A stretch of 64,000 bases of DNA, from the NCBI GenBank assembly GCA_951799425.1, contig OX637391.1:20508551-20572550 (forward strand), in the 5' to 3' direction. A program made the translations under genes and the position numbers. This document shows, piece by piece, positions 12,211-23,175 of this stretch. The first letter of the stretch is position 1. Every line of letters begins with the position of its first letter. Below the pieces are notes generated by a model. That model ran no database searches and was not told the origin of the DNA. It saw only the letters and a program-made list of their open reading frames with translations. This DNA comes from Ilex aquifolium. Lineage: Eukaryota; Streptophyta; Magnoliopsida; Aquifoliales; Aquifoliaceae.

Positions 12211-12813
12211 TCATATCAAATATCTAATTAGCATCACTTCACCCTTCAAATAAGCTAGATATTTTGTATATTGCAATCCAAAATTCAATGTATATCTTAA
12301 GTATCTAAGAACCCTGATAATTGTCTTCCAATGGTCTACTCTTGGATTACTTGTATATCTACTCAATTTACTAACTGAGTATGCTATATCCGATCTAGTA
12401 CAGTTCATGACATACATTAGACTGCCAGTGGTACGAAAGTATTTCAATTGTGATATACTTTGACTAGTATTTTTAGACAAATAAAGATTTATATCAATTG
12501 GTGTTCTAACAAGACTGTTTTCATCTTTGTTAAACTGCTCAAGTATTTTCTCAATATAATATAATTGAGATAATATAAGTCCGTCAGATATTCTAAAAAT
12601 TTTAATTCCTAGTATAACATCTGCAACATTAAAATCCTTCATGTCAAATTTAGTGGACAATATTTTCTTAGTTGCTTTAATAATATTATTATTATTACTA
12701 CCTAAAATAAGTATATTATCCACATATAGGCAAATAATGACATATCCATTATTTGTGTTTTTGACATAGACACATTTATCATATTCATTAATTGTGAATC
12801 CATTTGACATCAT
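12211..12813 (-). pseudogene. Copia reverse transcriptase fragment (RVT_2)
   Basis: A 200-residue minus-strand frame. YVDN (in [12 protein letters not shown]) is the polymerase active-site box, with the usual second Asp changed to Asn. Conserved stretches follow: KFDMKDF, LGIKI, LSQxYYIEKIL, TPID and [24 protein letters not shown]. The N-terminal half of reverse transcriptase is missing; upstream sequence jumps to the integrase core. The changed YVDD box and truncation make an active enzyme very unlikely. Confidence 0.85.
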
Positions 12814-12921
12814 TACTTTGTGAAATTTCTCATATCATTATTTTAGTGCTTACTTTAAACCATAAAGTGATTTAATAAGCCTACACACCTTCTTATCTTG
12901 TCGTGGTTTTTAACCTCATTC

Positions 12922-13314
12922 TTATAATGCTTCATCTTTACTCCATAGTAAATATACATAACAATATCTTGTGCAATCATCAATAAAAATAACAAAGTAC
13001 TTCTTACCACCTCTAGTTTGAACATATTTTAAATTACATGTATCACTATGAATTAACTCTAGATGTTTAGTACTTCTTTCAATATTATGAAATGGTGTTC
13101 TAGTTAATTTTGATTCAACACATGTCTCACATTTATGATTTGCATCAATATTGAATTTAGGCAACAATTCTAAATTCATTAATTTACGCAAAATATCAAA
13201 ATTAACATGTCCTAATCCACCATGCCATACATTAGAAGACTCAAGCATATAAGTACAAGATATATTCTTATTATTAAAATTAGATACAATTGTCATTACA
13301 TTCATCTTAAACAT
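12922..13314 (-). pseudogene. Copia GAG-pre-integrase and integrase core fragment
   Basis: A 130-residue frame. WHGGLGHVNFDILRKLMNL and CETCVESKLTRTPF form the zinc-binding pre-integrase module (HxxxH, CxxC; here H...H and C...C are visible). LIHSDTCNL and YFVIFIDDCTRYCYVYLL form the first part of the DDE core with its first two acidic positions. The frame stops after WSKDEAL; the third catalytic Glu is lost in the internal deletion. Confidence 0.85.
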
Positions 13315-13398
13315 TAATCAAGTGTCTTGTAGGCCATGGAATAAATTTTCAATCACTCTTTGGATACTATATTGTCCACCTCGATCCTCAATCTCACG

Positions 13399-14012
13399 AT
13401 CAAGTTCTCAAGTTTCACTTATTTGCGTTTATACTTCAAATAATTTTTGAAATCCTTCCAGTGTGGCGGTAATTTGTCAATAATTGTAGCCACTTGGAAA
13501 GATTTACTAAGCATCATCCATTCGATATGAATCTCATGTAGGATCACTCGAAGATCTTGAACTTGACTTATGATAGTCTTGGAATCCACCATTTTGTAGT
13601 CAAGGAATCTACACACAACGAATTTTTTTATTCCAACATTCTCCGTCTTGTACTTTTTATCCAAAGATTGCCACAGATCTCTAGCCGTCTGAGTTGGACT
13701 ATACATATTATATAATGTGTTATCCAATCCATTGAAGATAGAGTTCTTGCACATAAAATTAGAGTACTTCCATACATCCACCTCAGCAATAACTTGGCGG
13801 TCAGTCTCATTCCCACTATAAATAGGAGCATCCTTGCAAAGAAACTTTGCAAGATTCAACATAGTGAGAGAGAATAACATTTTCTGTGGTCATCTCTTGA
13901 AATCGTTCCCATTGAATTTTTCAGGCTTCTCCTCATGAGACACATGAGTAGGTACAGAAAGAGGCACCATAGGATTTGTAGTAGTAGAAACATTATTATC
14001 ATTTGCAGCCAT
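13399..14012 (-). pseudogene. Copia gag with one internal stop
   Basis: ATG at 14012 (minus), 420 bp inside the 5' LTR end. One stop near 13890 separates the start (MAANDNNVSTTTNPMVPL) from the main frame at 13419-13880, which carries LDKKYKTENVGIKKFVVCRFLDYKM, IDKLPPHWKDFKNYLKYKRK and, past another stop, LENLIVRLRIE. These are hallmarks of plant Copia gag (UBN2 family). No zinc knuckle is seen; it would have been left of 13399 and is lost or decayed. Confidence 0.8.
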
Positions 14013-14431
14013 TTTTGATAAACACAAATTACCAAATATTCAAAAATAGGAAAATAGTAACACTTTACAAAACAAGTTACTAAAATAGAAACAATTTATG
14101 TTACTGTTCAGTGTCACTGTTTGAAGTTATTGTTTCAACGTTACTGTTCAGTGTCACTGTTTTAATGTTACTATTTGATGTAACTGTTTAAATCATACGC
14201 AAAAACAGAGTCACTAGTTGGTGTAACTGTAACAGTTTGGTGTAACTGTCCAGTGTAACCGTTTGAATTAAAACACACAAACGAAACATGCAATTTTTAA
14301 CAAAATTTTTCAAGTATCCTCAAAATACCATTGATTGTAAAAAATAATTTTTAGCAATTTGCAATATTTTAGAACAGTTTAAAATATTAATAACATAAAT
14401 CAGAAACATAACAAGTAATTATATAATTAGG

Positions 14432-14446
14432 GAAATCTGTCTTAAG
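14432..14446 (-). other. putative self-priming PBS of Copia element
   Basis: Two bases after the 5' LTR end, the minus strand reads CTTAAGACAGATTTC. It lacks the TGG start needed to pair with a tRNA CCA tail. It is the exact reverse complement of GAAATCTGTCTTAAG on the coding strand of the 3' LTR (10311-10297). Pairing of the transcript's own LTR-derived leader to this site is the inferred priming mode. Confidence 0.55.
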
Positions 14447-14448
14447 AT

Positions 14449-15346
14449 TGTTGTTTGTGGTATTGCAAATATAGTAAAATCACTTATTGAAATTGTTGAT
14501 TTGTATCATGCATTTAGAATAAACAATACTAGTAAAGAACGAAACAATTATAGGTACGAAAAAATTACATATACGAATAAAACAGTTACACAAAAAATCT
14601 GTAATTTAAACAATGAATAAATTGACCCGTTTGCAGAATATGAACTGTTATTGAACTTTAAGTAAATCAAGGTTAGTGTTTGACACTATATCCTTATGAA
14701 AATCAAAGCATCTGCCTCCCAAGATTTAATGATCTTCACGCGAATGAAGTAGCACTCCAACCTACTCGCCCAACGAACCAAAACTGTGTTGTTATGAGTG
14801 AGAGTTTTGGTTTAGTGGATGCAAAATGATTATGTGATTGAGTTATTTATAGAGAGAATGGTGACTGATCCAGACAGTCACCATGGGAACGAATGTAGCC
14901 CAGTAGACACCATTGATTAATTGTTCATCTATGAACATACATTATTCAAAATTCGGACTGAAGGGAAGGAAAAATCCGAACCAATGCGAATTCAAATTCA
15001 ATGGGTAAATTCTCGCCAAATTCGTTAAACGAATTTTCTCCAAAAAAATAGGGCTTGGTCTAAACCACATCTACACACCCATACCCGAGCCGGGCCGGCT
15101 GGGTAGAGTTTTGGTTGTGGTGATGCGAGGCGGGTAGGCGACGTGCTTGTGTGGTTGAATTGAAGACATGCAGACGCTTGCTTCGCTCATAAAATTGTGG
15201 TACTCCTTGGGGCCCAATCCCATAGAGTAAAATTGGCCTATATATTATCACGTAAAACGTTTTCCTCAACAATGTGAGATTGATGTCAAATTTCACATTG
15301 CACAATCTCTATTTTCACATTCCAAGAGGGTTACTTTGGTCCAACA
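14449..15346 (-). mobile_element. 5' LTR (898 bp) of Copia element
   Basis: Partner of 10053-11198, same ends on the minus strand (starts TGTTGGACC, ends CAACAACA). Many substitutions and two sizeable gaps relative to the partner show an old insertion. Its TATA box (14844-14851) and decayed palindrome (14860-14882) match the other LTR. Confidence 0.85.
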
Positions 15347-15865
15347 GAAATCAACATCACACCCCACCCACCCATGAAATCAGCATCAAACCACCATTCG
15401 CCCTAAACTTCACCATTGTTCTGCCACTCTACCCAATAACTTGTTTGCCCTCATCATAACTGCTCCACAATTTTACGAGAGAGATAGAGAGAGATATATG
15501 AGGTAACCTTCGTCTCCACCGAACCCAACTATTCACAATTACAAAATCCATGTCCCATAGTCTCAAAAATCATAAAACAAACCCTAATTAATCTACCAAT
15601 TAATATGCAATCTCCCTTGGTGTTTCTTTGATTCAACTCGCATAAAGGCATTGCCCTAAAATCATGCCCTGCCAAAGAAGATGAACAGAGCGAGGCATCA
15701 ATTAATGTTGTATTACGTTTGAAACAAGAGGCAATCGAGAGAGGTGAATTGAGGCTTGTTTTGTGGTATGGGTGGAGCCATGGAAAAAGAAAGAGAGACG
15801 AGGGTGGGTACAGGGTGATGCATTCATGGAGGGAAGAGAGAGACAGATAAGGGGTGGATCCATGG

Positions 15866-16804
15866 CAAGCCGGCCTAAGGCCTAGGCAGCTAAGTTTCTT
15901 GCCCAAGGCCCCAAATTTTAGAGGGCCCCAAAAATATTTATCCCTTTAGTACAGTAAGCCTAATTTTTTATTTTTTATTTTTTATTTTAGATATGATTCC
16001 AATTTTTAGGGTTCAAATTTTAAAATTTTAAATCAATATTTAATTTTGTTAGGTCCAAAATTACTCCCTACTTGGTTAAACCCAAATTTAGAGGGACTCC
16101 ATAAAATTTACCCCTTTAGTATAATAGGCTTTTTTTGTTTTTTGTTTGTTGTTTTTTTTTTGTATTTTAGATATGATTTAAATTTTTCGGGCCCAAATTT
16201 TAATACAAATCAATATCTAATTTTTTTAAGTCCAAAATTACTCCTTCGTGTGAGCTTTGATTTAACTTTTTCTAACTCTTTTGTGTGTGTTTATAGCTAT
16301 ATTCCACTCACTCACACAGAAAATTTATATACATTATTTCTTGTGGTGAAAATCTATAAAATTGGTTCCTTTTTTGTCTTAATACAAAATTTTCAATACA
16401 AATAATTTATGCTTAAATTGTTTGTGTTATTAAAGTTTTCTACTTCACGGGTGCACATAATTCATGGGTAAAGAACGAGTCTTTGCTATCTTAAAATTAT
16501 TCTTTGATCACATATTTTATCATTAAATTATTTGTTCAAAATTTAAATTGATAAAATCTTATTTATGATCAACTAAGATTGAATGAATTAACTATATTAT
16601 TTATTAAAAAATATTTATTGTCAAAACTTGAATATAAAAACTTGATCAATATTTTACAATTCAACAAATAAAAAAAATAATTTTTAAATAAATAAAAAAT
16701 ATAATTATAATAATAAAAAATATAATATATTAATAGACAAAATATTAATTGGACCTCATATGAAATTTTTGCTTAGGGTCCCGCTTTACCTTGGGTCGTC
16801 CCTG
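15866..16804. mobile_element. non-autonomous hAT-like element, 939 bp, TSD ATCCATGG
   Basis: Right end, read inward, CAGGGACGACCCAAGG; left end CAAGCCGGCCTAAGG: imperfect TIRs of the CAGGGCCGGCCC type known for plant hAT elements. ATCCATGG flanks both ends (15858-15865, 16805-16812), an 8-bp duplication typical of hAT. The interior is AT-rich with repeated AGGCCC...AAATTTTAGAGG blocks (15900-15930, 16085-16105). The open frame at 16046-16405 shows no transposase motif. Confidence 0.8.
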
Positions 16805-17702
16805 ATCCATGGAGGGAGAGGAGAGGGATAGGGTAGTGGAAAACGATGGTGGGTGGAGAGAGAGAAGAGGGTTATGACAATGATTGGTCCGCCAAGAGAG
16901 AGGGGGGAGGATTATGATAGTGATTGAGAAAGAGAGAGGGAGAGAGAGAGAGAGAGTGAGTGAGTGAGTTTTTTTTATATGAGGAGAGAGAGCGAGTTAA
17001 CGAGAGAAAATCTAAAGATATGGCTAAATGGTCATTCCATAGTGCCTAAAGGGGTATTTTGGTAATTGCATCTTAATTAAGAAAATATCTTGTGTTTTGG
17101 GGTGTTTTGGTATTTTAATCAGTTCTGTTGGCTTCGTTGTCTACTCGTCACCTACAATGGGTTTGAGTGTAATATTTCAAATGTGAGGGACCTATGTGAT
17201 TAAGTAACAAACCTGAGTGAGTTCGAATATAATTTATCCTAATGTTAATTCTTGGTGTAATTACGTTACTAAAAAATTATTTATTTTTATTAATCAAAGT
17301 AAAACATGTGCATAAATTTGTATATTTTATCATTTGAATTTATTTTATTATTTCTACAATCAATAATTACAAATAAATCAAGACAATCTTTATAACAATT
17401 TTTTTTTTTTTTTATACGAGTGCAAAGCAATAACCTAGTGCTATCCATTACTACTTTATGCCAGGTACTTGTTTGTGGTTTCTCATTCATTAGCACAATT
17501 GACCATTCCTCTCACTCTCTTTATTATTTGACCAATCAGCAAAAGCCAAACCAAACCGTACTTCCCAGACCAATGGACCCATATATCTAAAGTAGAACCA
17601 CAAAAGTGAACATTCATTTCATGTTTGATTTGCATTTCAAAAAATAGTGTTCAAAAATAATTTTTTAGAAGAGTTTTAAGAAAGAGCTTTTAAAAAGTTT
17701 AG

Positions 17703-18334
17703 ATTGCAAAACTTGTTTGGTTATATATTTTTGAAAATAGTTTTAAAGAACAAAAAATTGTAAAATCTGTTTGAACAATAATCCACAAAACCCACAATTC
17801 CAATCTCTCTCTCTCTTTCCCCTCTCTCTGTCTCCACAAAACACACACACATATTGATGCATACACACACATACACATACAGATGCATACACACATAGAC
17901 ACACAAACACAAACACACACACACACACTCACACAGATCTGTGCTCAAATCTGAAGCTTCAGTTGTTATGAATGAGAGAGAGAGAGAAATAAATCAAATC
18001 TGAAGTTTCAGTGGTTGTGGTGGAGAAGAAGTTGAAGTGAGAGAGAGCTTCAGTGGTTGCAGTGGAGAAGAAGAATGAAATAGTCTCCATTTTTTGTCTC
18101 CAACGAAACTCGAATGGAAGACCTCATTAGTTTGGAGATAAGTTGTTTCTCGTGTTTTCATTTTGCCTTAGAAAAGAATGAAAACACCATTTTGTTGTTC
18201 TCTAAAATTACATTTCAATTCCTAAAATTTTCAAAAAATTGGAGAACAAAAAACAAAACCAAATAGTATCCTCTTGTTTTTAAAATTTTGAGAACAAAAA
18301 ATTGTTTTCAAAAACCAAACCAAACAGGCCCTCA
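17703..18334. mobile_element. possible TIR element remnant with CA-rich centre
   Basis: Left TTGTTTGGTTATATATTTTTG and right-end reverse complement CCTGTTTGGTTTGGTTTTTG are inverted, and similar blocks follow inward on each side (AGAACAAAAAATTGT). No clear target duplication was found. Inside lie a CT tract and an imperfect CA microsatellite (17838-17936). Weak call. Confidence 0.35.
17838..17936. repeat. imperfect CA microsatellite
   Basis: Runs of CA interrupted by GATGCATA-type units. It creates spurious cysteine-rich open frames on the minus strand (MCVCVCV...), which are not genes. Confidence 0.9.
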
Positions 18335-20090
18335 ATTTTTTGGCGATTGTATAAAGGGTCAATAACACTTTTGGTCTCCAAAATATGTATTTTTTTATCA
18401 GTTTAGTCCTCAATGCATAATTTTATCAATTAGATCCCTAAAATATTTAATTCATGTCATTTTGATCCCTACATAGACGGACTGTTAAGTTTTTGATAGA
18501 ATGATAATGTGTTAAACATGTGTGAAGATGAGGCAAAGTGAATTACAAAGATAGGACCCCGAAAACCATTCCCTCTAGGCCGATTATTTTCTATTTTTTA
18601 TTTTTAATTCAACAGTCAAGGATATATAAGCCGATTATTCAACTTGATCATACCACATATCTCCTATAAGTACCAAAGATTGGACACTCTTTTACATTTG
18701 AAGTGTGATTCACATTTTTGACCCTCATGTTTAAATATTTGTATTTCGTAATTTATCCCTCAACGAGTGAAGTGACCAAAATACCCTTTTCTTATATTCT
18801 CCCATTGGTCCCATTCGAGGATGATGCCGTAAACTCAATTGTGATGCCGGGAGTGATATGTCATTTGCTTGGCCTTTCCCATCAACTGAGTAATCCAACT
18901 TCTGAGGTTTAATATGGCTGATGTATGCATGCCACAACCTAGAAAAGCAACATAACCATGATCAGATGGTCACATGCTTTTAGATAGAAGTGGACAAAAA
19001 GGGTAGGGTTGCATTGTGGACTAAATATTTGATTCAATAGTTGATATCACACCGTCACGTGATATTATTCTTCAATAAAAAATTCAAAAGTAGATAAAGT
19101 AAGTCCTACCAACTTTTACATGTGATAGTTATTATATTACATGAATTTATTGTTATTTGATTGTGTGAGATTTCACTTGTCTATTTGTTAACTTATTATT
19201 AAACTAGCGATACCCCGTAACTGAAGTCACTGTATACTAAGTTATGAAACTATACGTGTATTGGAGTATGTATATAACTGGAGTATGTATATAATGAGTG
19301 TGTGTAGCAGCGTGTTTGTGTTGAGTTTGTGGAATTTGTGAGGAAAAGTATGTGATGGGTTTGCGAAATTTGAAAGGAAAATATACCTCAATAAATTCAA
19401 AAACCTACCTATCTTATTACATAGATGTTGACTCTTCGTAACAGTACCAATATAGTATTATCGATATATTGAATTTTCTTTTTCCATCGTGAGTGAATAT
19501 AGACCACCAGTTGTGGATTATTCCGACACATTGGGTCACATTGGATATTTTAAGTAAGCACATTAGTTATAGATATATTCTACCATATTAACCTAGTCAC
19601 GTTTCAACAAATCAGACAAAAAGTTGTAGCTAGTGATTGTTTAATTTCACCCAAATTGACAAAATTTCTGTAGAATAATGGTATTGAGACTTAAAAAAAT
19701 TATAAATTTTTTTGATTTAATGATGTGACATTAATGTAATCTAATAGTATTATTGTGATTTTAACTCTTGAATTTATTCATACGGACTCCATCATTTTTC
19801 ATATTATTATATTAAGAAATTAGCTCAATTTTTTAAGTACCTCAACATCATTACTCATCTTTCTCTATTCCAATAGAACAATTTTATTTGAACATAATTT
19901 ATTGACCTAATTTATTATAATCTTTAAATTAATTGTGGTCCCAATCAAACATTAAAATTTAATGTTAATTCAACTGTTATAATAAAACTACATCATTAAC
20001 TCGTCTAAGCATTACTCCTTTTAATATGGTTCAATGGATGGCATTCTTGATAATTTCCACAAAATCAAGGTTCGTTTTGGTGGCTAGCTT
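18335..20090. other. upstream region of the HD-Zip gene, no gene
   Basis: AT-rich. Contains a G-box CACGTG in GTCACGTGAT near 19055, an ABRE-like core of possible relevance because ATHB7/12-type genes are ABA-responsive in other plants. Remnants of dispersed repeats (TTTGGTCTCCAAAATATG near 18370) are present. No coding motif. Confidence 0.5.
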
Positions 20091-20097
20091 TATAAAT
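20091..20097 (+). promoter_or_regulatory. candidate TATA box of HD-Zip gene
   Basis: TATAAAT lies 181 bp upstream of the ATG. A start about 30 bp further on would give a leader of about 150 nt that includes the GA tract. Confidence 0.5.
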
Positions 20098-20221
20098 GAA
20101 GTCTTCCATGTATGGCACTCTCCAAACTCCGAAGACAACAGCTCCTTAGTCTTCGCTCCATCTTTACAAATAAAGTCATCCCGGCTGTTTTCTTCTAATA
20201 CATCCACTTCTTCCCCAGAGA

Positions 20222-20226
<5 letters not shown>

Positions 20227-20271
<45 letters not shown>
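20227..20271 (+). repeat. GA microsatellite in the 5' leader
   Basis: An uninterrupted GA run of about 45 nt ending six bases before the ATG. GA/CT tracts are common in plant leaders and bind GAGA-type (BBR/BPC) proteins. It is expected to vary in length between individuals. Confidence 0.85.
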
Positions 20272-20272
<1 letters not shown>

Positions 20273-20277
20273 CAAAG

Positions 20278-22759
20278 ATGACAACCAGCATGCATTATGA
20301 AGTTGATGATCAAATCGCACTCATTTCTCAGTATTATCCAGGCATATACACCCAACTGGTACCAGAACAAGGTCAGTACATTGAGCACAAGAAACGTTTA
20401 AGCCAAGCAGTACTTAGCACTTAATTAATATAAACGTTTGACAATTTTCAGAAAAGGTTCAATCGAGAAGAAGACGTAAGAAAACCAAAGGAGACGACTC
20501 TAGCCGTAGTGGAGTGAGAAAGAGGAAGCTGAGTCAAGAACAAATCAATCTTCTTGAGAAGAACTTTGGAAATGAACATAAGTTGGATTCTGAAAGAAAG
20601 GACAGGATTGCTTCAGAGCTTGAACTTGATCCACGCCAAGTGGCCGTTTGGTTTCAGAACAGAAGGGCAAGATGGAAGAGTAAGAAACTGGAGGAGGAAT
20701 ACTCAAAATTAAAGAAGGAACATGAGAGCACTGTTGTCGAGAAATGCCGGCTTGAAACTGAGGTACATGATACAGCTCTCTCAGTCTCTCTCTCCCCCTC
20801 ACACACACTCACACTCTCACACACACACACACATCAATTTCAGTATGTGTATGACATTGTTCTTTCTCTTGATGATTCCTTAACCATCTATTTGGGTAGA
20901 CCGTAGAGAGACCGTAGGGAAAGATGTGACAGCTATTCTTTTTGCGGGTTCGGTCAGATTCCGAGTTTTCCTTTCTTTTATTTCCCATATGTATTTTTTT
21001 TTCTTAATATTTGTGGAGTTTACTAAATCTTTTGAGTTACGAAAATATAATAAAAATAAGTAAAAAATTTAAAAATTTATTTTTAAAACATTTTATATCA
21101 TTTGTCTAAATATACTAAATCATCTTAAAATACCTTCAAATATTTCGAAACATTAGTAAAAATATGTTGAAACATTTTGAGACAACTCAAAATATTTTGA
21201 AATACCTCGAAACATTAAAATTTCTATTTAATCACTGATCCGTTTCGTCTCTTTAAAAACAGAAATGTTTTGATTATTTTAAAATAATATATTTTATTCT
21301 CAAGTATAGTTATTTACTTCTCAGTTTCTGAAGTGTCTTTCTTTTATTATTTCCACACTTTATTTTAAGCAATTATTTTTTTCAGCTTTTATTCAAATGT
21401 TCGAGTCAAGAACTTCCTGACGACTATAAAAGTACAGACTTTTATATAGAAATAAAGAAAATATACGCAACACCATGGAAAAAAAAACACAGGAGTCTGA
21501 TGACACAATAAACCAGTGGGAAATTGACAACTAGGAGGCTGTCTTGCCATTAGAGAACAAAAGATATTACATGCTGAATTCCCAGGGATCCGTACACATG
21601 CAGTTGTTTAGGGTGGCTGCTGTTTGGCCACTCGCTGCCTAGTGGAGCAGCACATGCTATTTTTATCCCAGGTGAGGTCGTTGATGTTGCAGATTGCACA
21701 CAACCCATTTAATGTATCAAAAGTACAGCACGAAGAACTCCACCGGACACCGACAAAAAGTTATCTTCTATGGGTTTAATTTTAGAGTAAATTATACATA
21801 TAATTCTTATGTCAATAAAGCTCTTAAATGTTTTTCTATCAATTCGACCCCTGAATTATCTCATTATGTCAAATTTTTTAATAGAATACGGCGAAGTGTG
21901 CCACTCACCTAACACAAATAGTTTGACTAAACTACACATATGACCCTCAAACAATAACCTTTATGTTAATTAAATCCTTCAATTTTTTTTGTGTCAATTA
22001 AGCTTTGGAACTCTCCAGTTATATCAATTAAGCCATTTTATCTTTTTGTGTCATAGTCACGTGAGTGACACACTCTAACGGTGTGTCATAGTCACATGAG
22101 TGACACACTCTAATGGAGACAGACAAAATGGTTCAATTGATACAATTAAAAAGTTTAAGGGCTCAATTGAAAAAAAAAATTCAAGAGTTTAATTAATATA
22201 AATATCATAGTTTGAGGGTCATGTATAGTTTATTCTTAATTTTATAAGATTCAGATGGCTAGTGAGTGTATCTGTTAAACCCGTTAAATAAATATGTCTT
22301 AACACGATGCAAATCAAACTAGACACACACGATTCTAGGTAAACATAATACTAATCTCGGAAAACTATGCACGAGTTTAAATGAATCATGTTTAATTGAG
22401 TAAATTCTTATACATCATGATTTACAATGATTAATACGACACAAAATAACTCATTTGAGATCCCTAGTTATAAATTCAAAATCTTCGTTATTATCTTTAT
22501 TTAACAGCAGATTACTGAATTTAATCAGGTATTGAAACTCAAGGAACAGTTGTCAGAAGCAGATGGGAAGATTCAGAGGCTATTGGAGCGCTGTAATGGG
22601 GTTTCAAGCAACATTCCTTGTCCATTATTCTCAATGAACGCCATGGAGCCAACTTTTCTTGGGGAGTTTGGTATGGTAGGGTTGGAAAATGTGTTTTACG
22701 TGCCAGAGAACAATTACATTCATGGATTAACGGAGTGGGTTAATCTTTATGATATGTGA
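20278..22759 (+). CDS. HD-Zip class I transcription factor, ATHB7/ATHB12-like
   Basis: Three exons by frame and splice sites: 20278-20371, 20452-20762, 22529-22759 (introns GT...AG; phases join exactly), 211 residues. A basic stretch (RRRRKKTK, 37-44) precedes the homeodomain (about 53-110) with [22 protein letters not shown]. It is followed without gap by a leucine zipper (L111, 118, 132, 139, 153). The C-terminus has FLGEFG and EWVNLY, typical of the ATHB7/12 clade. These proteins bind CAATNATTG as dimers in the nucleus and mediate drought/ABA responses in other plants; that role is inferred here. Both introns are intact. Intron 2 (1766 bp) splits the zipper and holds a MITE. It is the only convincing host gene in the window. 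Confidence 0.93.
21785..22236. mobile_element. foldback MITE (452 bp, TTA duplication) in HD-Zip intron 2
   Basis: Ends GAGTAAATTATAC and (reverse complement) GAATAAACTATAC, flanked by TTA (21782-21784, 22237-22239). An inner inverted copy starts near 21933 (AAACTACACATATGACCCTC) and pairs with 22203-22231. TWA duplication and end sequence resemble the 9735-17239 element, so the two may share a transposase source (PIF/Harbinger-like, inferred). Transcribed only as part of the intron. Confidence 0.7.
22047..22116. repeat. two 35-bp units with G-box-centred inverted repeat
   Basis: Unit 1 at 22047-22081 and unit 2 at 22082-22116. Each holds GTCACGTGAGTGAC or GTCACATGAGTGAC within a GTGTCA...TGACAC inverted repeat. 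Unit 1 has the perfect CACGTG; unit 2 has CACATG. They sit at the centre of the MITE. Confidence 0.8.
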
Positions 22760-23170
22760 TTAAGTTAAGCATTCTAGTTTGTAGATGTGACCATCTATTG
22801 TTAATCTTTTTTCCTTATTTTCTGGGTTCTCTTTTCAGTGCTATTGACTAGGCTAGGAGATGGAATCGTAATCAATATAACTTGCTTTTTGACTAAATAA
22901 TGTGCCGTAGATTCGTATCTATTTATACATAATATATAACAACTAGTAATTATCTGTGTTCGAAGACATTATGAAAAAAAAAAATTCGCGATTAATTGAT
23001 TGTGCCTATAAGCACTATATAAATCAAAAACATGTCTAGTCTAAATAATATCAGTATGTGAAGGTCTAAGCTGCCACTCCACCAAGCTCTTCTATTTCTT
23101 AAACATCCCTTCCAACATTACCGAGTTGGGACCATAACTCATCACTTCCAAACCTTCTCCAACAAAAATT
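22760..23170. other. 3' flank of HD-Zip gene
   Basis: AT-rich; probably 3' UTR and short spacer before the Tat element. No further gene seen. Confidence 0.5.
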
Positions 23171-23175
23171 ATGAC

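Larger units (their letters stand above)
10053..15346 (-). mobile_element. complete Copia element, internally deleted, TSD GAAAT
   Basis: Two LTRs (10053-11198 and 14449-15346) bracket a minus-strand internal region with gag, part of integrase, part of reverse transcriptase and RNase H. GAAAT flanks both sides (10048-10052, 15347-15351). Sequence between the integrase core and the middle of reverse transcriptase is missing near 12890-12920, so the copy cannot encode a full pol. The PBS is unusual (see that entry). It sits inside the TIR element 9735-17239. Confidence 0.9.
9735..17239. mobile_element. nested TIR element, TAA target duplication (PIF/Harbinger-like)
   Basis: The left end GGGTAAATTATATTCGAAC (9735) and right end (17239, reverse complement GGATAAATTATATTCGAAC) are inverted, and similarity continues inward (TTTGTcACTTAATCACATA on both sides). 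Both ends are flanked by TAA (9732-9734, 17240-17242). Removing the inner Copia and hAT-like elements leaves about 1.26 kb without a transposase, so it was non-autonomous. The 3-bp TWA duplication suggests PIF/Harbinger; the superfamily is inferred. The MITE in the HD-Zip intron has similar ends. Confidence 0.7.

Noticed and set aside
16046..16405. 119-residue plus-strand frame in the hAT-like element
   Set aside because: No zinc finger BED or hAT dimerisation motif; AT-rich hydrophobic composition suggests chance.
17699..17948. Cysteine-rich small proteins on the minus strand
   Set aside because: Direct translation of a CA microsatellite in three frames.
20026..20424. 132-residue frame reading through the HD-Zip leader and intron 1
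   Set aside because: It includes the GA tract, uses an upstream ATG without support and runs into intron 1; the spliced model gives a full family-length protein.
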